Of a stretch of 5,455 nucleotides of DNA, positions 1 through 5,455 are shown piece after piece. Below the pieces are notes generated by a model. The model worked only from the letters and a program-made list of their open reading frames with translations, was not told the DNA's origin and ran no database searches. The first letter of the stretch is position 1; every line of letters begins with the position of its first letter. The DNA is from Deltaproteobacteria bacterium (GTDB taxonomy: Bacteria; Desulfobacterota; Desulfobaccia; Desulfobaccales; 0-14-0-80-60-11), in the NCBI GenBank assembly GCA_021817645.1, contig JAKAGH010000227.1, positions 1-5,455 of the forward strand. The letters are read 5' to 3'. Made by a program: the position numbers and the translations under genes.

Positions 1-41
1 GAGGCTCATCTTTTCAGGAAAACCGCGGGGAAATTACCATC

Positions 42-593
42 CTACCTTGCCGGCGGTCCGGACTCGATGGCTACTTCATCGGCCCGCCCCATTTCCTGGA
101 GGTAGACATTCACCCGCTGGGCCGGGGCCAGTTCCACGGTCTGGCCGGTATAATCCGCATGGATGGGCAGTTCCCGGCCGCCCCGGTCCACCAGTACGGC
201 CAGCTCAATGCGCCGGGGCCGGCCGTAATCGATGAGGGCATCCAGCGCGGCCCGCACCGTGCGGCCGGTGAACAAAACGTCATCCACCAGCACCACCTCC
301 TGGCCGTCGATGGAGCCGGGAAGCTCGGTCTTGCCCACCAGGGGTTTGTGGCTGAGCTGCGTCCAGTCATCCCGGTACAGGGTAATATCCAACACCCCCA
401 CCCGTACTGACCGGGAGGTGTGCCGGGTGATCTTTTCCGCCAGCCGCTGGGCCAGAAAGGCGCCGCCGGTGCGGATGCCCACCAGTACCAGATCTTCCAG
501 TTTTTGATGACGGGTAAGAATCTCCTGGGTCAGGCGCTCCAGGGTGAGATCGACTTTCTTTCCGGGCATGGCTATGGTTTTTTTGGGGGTCAT
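42..593 (-). CDS. pyrR: PyrR: pyrimidine operon regulator / uracil phosphoribosyltransferase
   Basis: This 183-residue protein has the normal PyrR length (about 180). PyrR proteins convert uracil and PRPP to UMP and, in many bacteria, bind pyr mRNA in a UMP-dependent way to reduce pyrimidine gene expression; they are cytosolic. Seen here: LVGIRTGG near residues 37-44, the type I phosphoribosyltransferase PRPP loop VVLVDDVLFTGRTVRAAL at about 100-117 with the adjacent aspartates, and the PyrR-typical segment VDRGGRELPIHADYTG at about 136-150. The ATG at 593-591 is preceded by AAGGGG (610-605), 11 bases upstream, a slightly long spacing. The gene is divergent from the J-domain gene. No PyrR-binding loop is evident in its own leader, so RNA-based autoregulation is not shown. 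Downstream, only 41 bases remain; a possible next start (ATG at 10-8, minus strand) could begin another pyr gene, but too little is present to name it. Confidence 0.93.
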   Translation of the reverse strand: MTPKKTIAMPGKKVDLTLERLTQEILTRHQKLEDLVLVGIRTGGAFLAQRLAEKITRHTSRSVRVGVLDITLYRDDWTQLSHKPLVGKTELPGSIDGQEVVLVDDVLFTGRTVRAALDALIDYGRPRRIELAVLVDRGGRELPIHADYTGQTVELAPAQRVNVYLQEMGRADEVAIESGPPAR

Positions 594-631
594 ATGACCG
601 GGTTCCCCTTCAGATTTGGATATAGACTACT

Positions 632-660
632 AAATTAACATGCGCCCACGGAGATGACAA
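632..660 (-). promoter_or_regulatory. Possible weak pyrR promoter
   Basis: On the minus strand TTGTCA (660-655) matches five of six bases of a sigma70 -35 box. At 17 bases spacing it is followed by TAATTT (637-632), a poor -10. This would start transcription near 625 and give a leader of about 30 nt for pyrR. The -10 is weak, so the call is tentative. Confidence 0.3.
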
Positions 661-683
661 GTGATCATGAAAGAACGTCAAAG

Positions 684-713
684 TTGGCGAACCTGCCGCC
701 TTTCCTTTATAAT
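684..713 (+). promoter_or_regulatory. Sigma70-like promoter of the J-domain/DUF3108 cluster
   Basis: A perfect TATAAT lies at 708-713. Eighteen bases upstream is TTGGCG (684-689), a four-of-six match to the -35 consensus. The expected start of transcription is six to eight bases after the -10, at about 720-722, while the ATG of the J-domain gene begins at 722. No Shine-Dalgarno sequence is present between the -10 and the ATG, which suggests a leaderless or nearly leaderless mRNA. Confidence 0.7.
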
Positions 714-721
714 AGAAAACT

Positions 722-1039
722 ATGACTTTGGATAAAGCCCGGGAATTGCTGGGTCTGGAACTGAAAGCCACCCGCAAGGAGATCCGGGCCGCATATCGCC
801 GCGCCGCCCGGCACTGGCATCCGGATCGGGCCCCGGCCGGCAGTGAAGAAGAATACCGGGAGAAGATGCAGCAGATTAACGCCGCGTACCAGCGGATTGT
901 CCAATTCATCGAGGAATATCGCTTCGAGTTGGTGGATAAATCATCTCCAGAAGATCTCCAGCAGTGGTGGCGCGACCGGTTCTTTTCCGGCGTATGGACT
1001 CCCCCGCCGCCTCCGGATCCGGAGGAAGACCAGGAATGA
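722..1039 (+). CDS. Short stand-alone J-domain (DnaJ-like) protein
   Basis: This 105-residue protein is a J domain plus a short tail. Residues 1-65 carry the J-domain pattern: a helix I with ARELLGL, a basic helix II (RAAYRRAARHWHPD), the HPD tripeptide at 33-35 that stimulates Hsp70 ATPase, and helix III with INAAYQRI at about 52-59. It lacks the Gly/Phe linker, zinc finger and client-binding domains of full DnaJ. It is therefore probably a specialised co-chaperone that recruits DnaK to a particular partner. The tail has a Trp/Phe-rich patch (WWRDRFFSGVW, about 82-92) and a run of five prolines before an acidic end. The ATG is chosen because it starts the domain exactly; there is no Shine-Dalgarno and the promoter -10 ends only eight bases upstream. 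The stop overlaps the ATG of the next gene (ATGA), which implies translational coupling and perhaps a shared job with that exported protein. Confidence 0.85.
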   Translation: MTLDKARELLGLELKATRKEIRAAYRRAARHWHPDRAPAGSEEEYREKMQQINAAYQRIVQFIEEYRFELVDKSSPEDLQQWWRDRFFSGVWTPPPPPDPEEDQE

Positions 1040-1842
1040 TGCGGACTATTTGGGTTTTGTTGCTGGGTCTGGCTTTGTTCCTGGGACCTGGTGGGAAGGG
1101 TTGGGCCGCGCCGGGGGGCCCCAGCCTGTTGGAAGATTTGGAATATCAGGTAAATCTGGGGGTGTTGCAGGATATGGCCCGGGTGCATCTGCGGTTATTC
1201 CAGGAGGACGCGGGCCGCTACCGGGCGGAGGTTACCGGCGCCGCCCAGGGGGCCTGGAAGGTCTTGAACCGCTGGCTGCCGGAGCGTTACGAGACGGAAA
1301 TGGCCCTGGAGGCCGGACAACTTAAGCCCCTGGTCTTTCGGGAGGTGTTCGAGGCCCAAGGGCAGCGCATTTCCAAGGAATACCGCTTCGACTACTCCGG
1401 GGAGGTCTTGGAGGCCTGGCGTGGAGTTGATGGCCGGGGACCGGTAAAAGAATGGCAAATCCCCCTGAGGGAACCGGTCTACGATCCCTTTACCTTGTTT
1501 TACAATATCCGCCTGGGGGCCTTGGGTCCTTTGAAGCCGGGCCAGGTCCTGAGAGTTGCCGCCATCCCCAACCCCGAGCCCCGGCAGATGATCATCAACC
1601 TCGGTCAGAAAACCGAGCAAGGCTGGAAAGTCATGCTCACCGTCAAATCAAAGGGCGGCGATGATGCGTACGGCCCCTATTTTCTTCTCCTCACCCCCCA
1701 AAATGTCCCGCAGACCGCCTGGATGAGAGCCTTGGGTTTCGCCAGGCTGTCCGGAGATTTGCTGAACCCAGGGAAAATTATGAAAGATGGGCTTCCGGGA
1801 GCGCCGCAACTGTCGCGGCAAGATGAGACAAACCAAAAGTAG
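1036..1842 (+). CDS. Exported DUF3108 family protein, first paralogue
   Basis: This 268-residue protein has unknown function. The start at 1036 is preferred over the in-frame ATG at 964 because it overlaps the J-domain stop as ATGA, has GGAGG ten bases upstream (1021-1025), and puts a signal peptide at the very N-terminus. That signal has MMR, then a hydrophobic stretch (IWVLLLGLALFLG), then a likely signal peptidase I site near GWA-A at about 22-25. The mature part is probably a periplasmic beta-rich domain. DUF3108-like features are KEYRFDY at 114-120 and the YDPFTLFYNIRLGALGP segment at 149-165; the DPxxxxYxxRL pattern is the family hallmark as I recall it. The protein is clearly paralogous to the gene at 2024-2905. 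Family members occur as exported or outer-membrane-associated proteins in Gram-negative bacteria, with no established biochemical role known to me. A second ATG follows directly (1039), so the start could be one codon later. Confidence 0.8.
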   Translation: MMRTIWVLLLGLALFLGPGGKGWAAPGGPSLLEDLEYQVNLGVLQDMARVHLRLFQEDAGRYRAEVTGAAQGAWKVLNRWLPERYETEMALEAGQLKPLVFREVFEAQGQRISKEYRFDYSGEVLEAWRGVDGRGPVKEWQIPLREPVYDPFTLFYNIRLGALGPLKPGQVLRVAAIPNPEPRQMIINLGQKTEQGWKVMLTVKSKGGDDAYGPYFLLLTPQNVPQTAWMRALGFARLSGDLLNPGKIMKDGLPGAPQLSRQDETNQK

Positions 1843-1890
1843 CGGGCTCCGGCCCTACCCTAAAAGTCACTGCTCCAAAAAGATTGGCCT

Positions 1891-1927
1891 CACGCAAAGA
1901 CGCCAAGGCGCAAAGAAAGACGCAAAA
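1891..1927. repeat. Degenerate ACGCAAAG-type short tandem / dispersed repeat
   Basis: The stretch holds imperfect copies of a roughly 9-base unit: ACGCAAAG (1892-1899), ACGCCAAG (1900-1907), GCGCAAAG (1909-1916) and ACGCAAAA (1920-1927). From general knowledge, arrays of this kind (CACGCAAAGGCGCAAAG) recur between genes in many environmental bacteria, including deltaproteobacteria. Here it separates the two DUF3108 paralogues. It contains no supported gene. Confidence 0.6.
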
Positions 1928-1943
1928 ATAGAGAGATTAAATT

Positions 1944-1991
1944 GGTGGCACAGGGGTCTCGCCTGGGCGATGCCAGGCAAGCGGGACGCCC
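1944..1991. repeat. Imperfect inverted repeat, REP/MITE-like dispersed element
   Basis: GCCTGG (1961-1966) pairs with CCAGGC (1973-1978) across a six-base loop. The outer arms GTCTC (1956-1960) and GGGAC (1983-1987) pair with one wobble after a four-base bulge, and GGG (1953-1955) can pair with CCC (1989-1991). The flanking words GGTGGCACAGG and GGGACGCCCGTCC resemble an intergenic palindrome family common in deltaproteobacteria and related genomes. No U tract follows, so it is not an intrinsic terminator. Confidence 0.5.
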
Positions 1992-2023
1992 GTCCTTGTC
2001 TCTTCGTGCTTTAGGTGGATCAG

Positions 2024-2905
2024 ATGGCCCATGAAGAACTGCCAGGGAAATTCGCAAGGATGACAGGCTGGAAACAGGCTTGGAAAGCAGAGATCAGGAG
2101 GCTGGCCTGCTTCGTCCTGGCGGTGGCCTTGAGCGTGCAGGCGGGGCTTTTGTTCCCGGCCGCGGCTGGTGCGCCCCAGGAGCAGTTGCTGGAAGACTTA
2201 CAATACCAGGTCAACGCCTGGGTGTGGGGCGGCGCGGCCCGGGCCGGGATTACCCTGAAAAATATGGGCGGGGGGCGCTACCAGGCCGACTTATGGGTGG
2301 AGCCCCAGGGGCTGTTGAAGCTCATCAGCGGCAACCGCCGGGACTCCTTTCAAACCGAGATGGTCTATCGTCAGGGCCGGATGGTCCCGGTGGTTTATCG
2401 CGAAGAGACCCGGAAACGGGGCAAAAAGGGCCTCAAAGAATACCGCTTCAATTATGACCAGGGCCGGCTGGAGTTATGGGAATACCATAAGGGCAAGGGC
2501 CTGCTGCGCAAATGGGACACGGCCCTGGAGAAAGAGCCGTTCTATGATCCCCTGAGCGCGTTTTACAATTTCCGCCTGGGCGCCATGGGGCCGCCCCAGG
2601 AAGGGGCGACCCTGAAGGCCTCGGGCATTCCCTACCCGAAGCCGGAGAGAATCGCGGTGCGCATCGGCCCCCAGACTCCGGAAGGCCGCAAAGTTATGGT
2701 GTCCATCATCAACCGGGCCTTTGAGAATGAAGAGGGGGTGATTTTCGTCTTTTTTGACGGCGTGGGGTCTCCCACCCAGGCCTGGACCAGGGTGCTGCGC
2801 GTCGGCAAGGTGGAGGGGAAGATCCTGCCGGCAAGCAAGACCTTGATCCGTCCCCTGGGGGAGACGCTCTCGGCGCAGAATAAGAATCTGGCGCGGCAGA
2901 AGTAA
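2024..2905 (+). CDS. Exported DUF3108 family protein, second paralogue
   Basis: This 293-residue protein of unknown function is paralogous to the one at 1036-1842. Both share LLEDL(E/Q)YQVN just after the signal peptide, KEYRF(D/N)Y (138-144 here) and YDPLSAFYNFRLGAMGP (174-190 here), in the same order and spacing. The N-terminus is longer: a basic segment to about residue 27, then a hydrophobic core (LACFVLAVALSVQAG) and a likely cleavage site around AAAGA at about 46-50, so export to the periplasm is expected. ATG 2024 is chosen because AGGTGG (2013-2018) lies five bases upstream. An in-frame GTG at 2015 and an ATG at 2060 (signal peptide only, 281 residues) are alternatives. The gene ends with tandem TAA codons. 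It probably belongs to the transcript that begins at the J-domain gene, although repeats in the 180-base gap could separate them. Confidence 0.78.
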   Translation: MAHEELPGKFARMTGWKQAWKAEIRRLACFVLAVALSVQAGLLFPAAAGAPQEQLLEDLQYQVNAWVWGGAARAGITLKNMGGGRYQADLWVEPQGLLKLISGNRRDSFQTEMVYRQGRMVPVVYREETRKRGKKGLKEYRFNYDQGRLELWEYHKGKGLLRKWDTALEKEPFYDPLSAFYNFRLGAMGPPQEGATLKASGIPYPKPERIAVRIGPQTPEGRKVMVSIINRAFENEEGVIFVFFDGVGSPTQAWTRVLRVGKVEGKILPASKTLIRPLGETLSAQNKNLARQK

Positions 2906-2964
2906 TAATGATTCTTTATGGTTACACTTCACTTCCGTACTCTTGCGTATATCTACCCCTCCCC

Positions 2965-2993
2965 TTGACTACCAAGGAAATGATGATTACTAA
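2965..2993 (+). promoter_or_regulatory. Possible promoter of the structured RNA
   Basis: TTGACT (2965-2970) is a five-of-six -35 match. Seventeen bases on is TACTAA (2988-2993), a weak -10. Transcription would start near 3000-3001, just where the closing helix of the structured RNA begins. The upstream stretch 2906-2964 holds nothing else that I can support. Confidence 0.35.
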
Positions 2994-3000
2994 ATAATCA

Positions 3001-3101
3001 GAACAGCCTGAGGACCGGAAAGTCTGCTACCGGCCCCCCTAAAGCAATGCGCCTAGAAGGGGAATAGGATGCGGGGCTGCAGTCCCGCCAGGCTGTTTTT
3101 T
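3001..3101 (+). ncRNA. Unidentified compact structured RNA with paired ends and U run
   Basis: I do not recognise the family. The two ends form a perfect nine-base-pair helix: AACAGCCTG (3002-3010) with CAGGCTGTT (3089-3097), running into six T (3096-3101). Inside are a hairpin pairing 3012-3018 with 3030-3035 (CCGG/CCGG plus GG/CC, one bulged A at 3014) and a hairpin GCGGGG (3071-3076)/TCCCGC (3083-3088) stacked directly against the closing helix. Between them CCCC (3036-3039) can pair with GGGG (3059-3062), while CCTA (3052-3055) can pair with TAGG (3065-3068); the two cross, giving an H-type pseudoknot. Such a fold suits a riboswitch, ribozyme or small trans-acting RNA. It could also be the 3' untranslated end of the DUF3108 transcript. 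The folding is by eye, without energies or covariation. Confidence 0.5.
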
Positions 3102-3109
3102 CCATATCA

Positions 3110-3139
3110 AGCCATGCAGGTATGCATGGCTTTTTTTTT
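3110..3139 (+). terminator. Strong Rho-independent terminator
   Basis: AGCCATGCA (3110-3118) and TGCATGGCT (3123-3131) form a perfect nine-base-pair stem with a GGTA loop, and T runs from 3131 to 3139. It would end the structured RNA transcript and anything reading through from the DUF3108 genes. This insulates the downstream leader region. Confidence 0.9.
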
Positions 3140-3145
3140 GAAATC

Positions 3146-3174
3146 TTGACAGGGCTCGGTGATTAAGATATTAA
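3146..3174 (+). promoter_or_regulatory. Promoter of the ilv leader/attenuator
   Basis: A consensus -35 box TTGACA (3146-3151) is followed after 17 bases by TATTAA (3169-3174), a four-of-six -10. Transcription would begin near A3181, giving a leader RNA of about 210 nt up to the terminator and a 25-nt untranslated segment before the leader peptide ATG. Confidence 0.7.
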
Positions 3175-3205
3175 TAAGGCAGCAATTTGCCAAAAGGTCC
3201 TGATA

Positions 3206-3334
3206 ATGACGCATTTTCATATCGGCAATGGTTCGACTGGGTTGCTGCTGGGGGTAGCCGGCGTAGCTGTACGCGCCGCGGCCTGCCTGTCGGTTTCGGC
3301 TCCGGTGGGGTGGAGGAGGAACTTACGCAAGTAG
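3206..3334 (+). CDS. Branched-chain amino acid leader peptide (attenuator peptide)
   Basis: This is a 42-codon open frame. Its ATG has AAAAGG (3192-3197) eight bases upstream and it ends in TAG (3332-3334). The middle reads Leu-Leu-Leu-Gly-Val-Ala-Gly-Val-Ala-Val (codons 13-22, 3242-3271), followed by more Leu and Val at codons 28, 30 and 34 and a basic Trp-Arg-Arg end. It resembles no stable protein domain. Its role is inferred to be a translated sensor: ribosomes stalling on Leu or Val codons when the charged tRNA is scarce would decide which RNA helix forms downstream, as known for ivbL/ilvL leaders of enterobacteria. Codons 25-28 are themselves the antiterminator strand. All three Val codons in the control stretch are GTA, which is rare in ilvB. 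The downstream operon holds ilvB, the matching biosynthetic gene. It has no sequence similarity that I can see to the enterobacterial peptides beyond composition. Confidence 0.78.
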   Translation: MTHFHIGNGSTGLLLGVAGVAVRAAACLSVSAPVGWRRNLRK

Positions 3335-3391
3335 CAGCACCCCCGTAACCGAGATTCCCAGGCAGGGCCGCATGCGGCCCTGTTTTTTTTT
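3257..3391 (+). promoter_or_regulatory. Transcription attenuator: mutually exclusive anti-antiterminator, antiterminator and terminator
   Basis: Three competing helices are visible. (1:2) GCGTA (3261-3265)/TACGC (3270-3274) with loop GCTG can extend by pairing GCCG (3257-3260) with CGGC (3279-3282), covering the start of the next strand. (2:3) GCGGCC+TGCCTG (3278-3289) pairs with CAGGCA+GGCCGC (3359-3364, 3366-3371): twelve pairs with one bulged G at 3365. It continues as TCGGTT (3290-3295)/AACCGA (3347-3352) and GGGGTG (3307-3312)/CACCCC (3339-3344). (3:4) is the terminator at 3363-3391, whose ascending arm is almost wholly taken by 2:3. A ribosome stalled at leader codons 13-17 would mask 1:2 and leave 3278-3289 free, favouring antitermination. 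A ribosome that finishes, or none at all, would favour termination. The arrangement is inferred by hand pairing. Confidence 0.72.
3363..3391 (+). terminator. Perfect palindromic intrinsic terminator of the ilv leader
   Basis: Positions 3363-3382 are a perfect 20-base palindrome (arms CAGGGCCGC and GCGGCCCTG around a central AT), directly followed by nine T (3383-3391). It is a textbook Rho-independent terminator, positioned 29 bases after the leader peptide stop codon and 140 bases before the first structural gene. Confidence 0.92.
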
Positions 3392-3459
3392 CGCCCGGCC
3401 CGGGGAGACCGGCCGGTGCTCTACCGCAAAGCTTTTTTTGAGCTAGGCGCGACCGGCAA

Positions 3460-3488
3460 TTGACAAATTTCTCACATTATTTTAGCAT
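3460..3488 (+). promoter_or_regulatory. Second sigma70-like promoter, downstream of the attenuator
   Basis: TTGACA (3460-3465) is followed after 17 bases by TAGCAT (3483-3488), a four-of-six -10, in a locally AT-rich stretch. Transcription would start near 3495, about 37 nt before the DUF465 gene. This would give attenuation-independent expression of the operon. The GC-rich stretch before it (3392-3459) holds weak CCGG-rich inverted repeats and a T7 run (3433-3439) but no terminator I can support. Confidence 0.5.
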
Positions 3489-3531
3489 TTTGTATCCCAC
3501 TTTTTGAGAAAATCAAGGCCAGAGGCAAGCC

Positions 3532-3764
3532 ATGGAAAGACAAGACCTAGACATTATTGCGGAGTGGAAGGAGCGGGACCCCGAACTGAAACGCTTCGTG
3601 GATGAACATGAGGAATACGAACGGCGGTTGGATGAATTCAACCGCCGTCCTTACCTGACCGCGGCGGAAAGCATGGAGCGGAAACGTCTGCAGAAGCTGA
3701 AACTGGCCGGCCGGGATAAGCTGGAGCAGATCCTGGCCAAATACCGCCAGAAGGAAAGCGCGTG

Positions 3765-3765
<1 letters not shown>
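3532..3765 (+). CDS. DUF465 / YdcH-like small coiled-coil protein
   Basis: This 77-residue, highly charged protein appears entirely helical: two long heptad-like helices form a probable antiparallel hairpin around RRPYLT (38-43). The pattern ELxxxxxEHEEYERRLDEFN, then RPYLTAAE, then the basic helix LQKLKLAGRDKLEQIL (53-68) is that of the DUF465 family (YdcH and relatives, usually 65-80 residues). The molecular function of that family is not established to my knowledge. The ATG has AGAGG (3521-3525) six bases upstream. The stop TGA shares its last base with the ATG of ilvB, so the two are translationally coupled. That placement suggests co-expression with branched-chain amino acid synthesis, but a direct role in AHAS is not shown by the sequence. 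Confidence 0.85.

Positions 3766-5455
<1,690 letters not shown>

Noticed and set aside
1..10. Start of another minus-strand gene (ATG at 10-8)
   Set aside because: Only three codons remain and the preceding GAAAAG is a poor ribosome binding site; it cannot be supported from this window.
964..1035. N-terminal extension of the first DUF3108 gene from ATG 964
   Set aside because: It would bury the signal peptide behind 24 residues that are an out-of-frame reading of the J-domain gene; the 1036 start has a good GGAGG and ATGA coupling.
610..1188. A 192-codon minus-strand frame overlapping the J-domain gene
   Set aside because: The plus strand has a clear J domain with HPD and a coupled signal-peptide protein. 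The minus frame is low complexity (Ser/Gly/Gln-rich) and has no recognisable domain.
3004..3035. SRP (4.5S) RNA based on CCGGAA followed by CTGCTACC
   Set aside because: The universal SRP helix 8 pattern (GTCAGG, GGAA tetraloop, AGCAG) is not met; the loop partners and 3' AGCAG are missing.
3002..3097. SAH riboswitch based on CTGAGGA near the 5' end and CCCGCCAGGCT near the 3' end
   Set aside because: The central conserved GCGCTGC segment is absent, the element ends in a U run, and no S-adenosylhomocysteine recycling gene follows.
3069..3148. Short frame starting at ATG 3069 after AAGGGG
   Set aside because: It runs through both U tracts and the terminator stem, so it would not be made as a full transcript, and its peptide shows no control codons or domain.
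3224..3245. tmRNA 5' end or tRNA T-loop suggested by GGTTCGACTGGG
   Set aside because: No matching acceptor arm, no 3' CCA-type end and the transcript is far too short; the words fall inside the leader peptide frame.
3202..3278. Minus-strand Pro/Tyr/Gln-rich reading frame opposite the leader
   Set aside because: It has no start codon with ribosome binding site and is bounded by a stop; the promoter and T9 terminator point to the plus strand.
3200..3391. T-box riboswitch upstream of ilvB
   Set aside because: GGGGTGGAGG at 3307-3316 faintly resembles the T-box core, but the conserved GGTGGNACCGCG sequence is not present and the leader contains a translated frame with good Shine-Dalgarno, which fits ribosome-mediated attenuation better.

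Overview
This is a GC-rich bacterial window that most resembles a deltaproteobacterium (Desulfobacterota, perhaps the Desulfobacca/Syntrophobacter side). The basis is protein style: an IlvB of that type, a DUF465 (YdcH-like) protein next to it, a short stand-alone J-domain protein and secreted DUF3108 proteins. The lineage is an inference from recognition, not a computed placement.

Layout. On the minus strand at the left edge lies pyrR (42-593), encoding the pyrimidine regulator/uracil phosphoribosyltransferase. A short divergent spacer follows, with a strong promoter (-10 TATAAT at 708-713) so close to the next ATG that the mRNA should be leaderless. The rightward cluster is a 105-residue J-domain protein (722-1039), a DUF3108 exported protein whose ATG overlaps the previous stop (1036-1842), and a second DUF3108 paralogue (2024-2905). 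The two paralogues are separated by about 180 bases holding two degenerate dispersed repeats.

From 2906 to 3531 there is no long gene, but this is the most interesting part. First comes a compact, apparently structured RNA of about 100 nt (about 3001-3101): its ends pair perfectly, and it contains two hairpins, a possible pseudoknot and a 3' U run. It is followed by a strong intrinsic terminator (3110-3139). Next is what reads as a complete translational attenuator of branched-chain amino acid synthesis: promoter (3146-3174), Shine-Dalgarno, and a 42-codon leader peptide (3206-3334) with a Leu-Leu-Leu-Gly-Val-Ala-Gly-Val-Ala-Val control stretch. A 12-bp antiterminator (3278-3289 with 3359-3371) overlaps the ascending arm of a perfect palindromic terminator with nine U (3363-3391). 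A second sigma70-like promoter (3460-3488) lies after the attenuator.

The regulated operon is a DUF465/YdcH-like small protein (3532-3765) coupled by a one-base stop/start overlap to ilvB, the acetolactate synthase large subunit (from 3765). IlvB reads to the window end after 563 codons, and the last two bases (TA) are probably the start of its stop codon. The regulatory subunit ilvN would be expected just outside. The link between leader codons (Leu, Val) and product (first common enzyme of Val/Leu/Ile synthesis) is what makes the attenuator call convincing.
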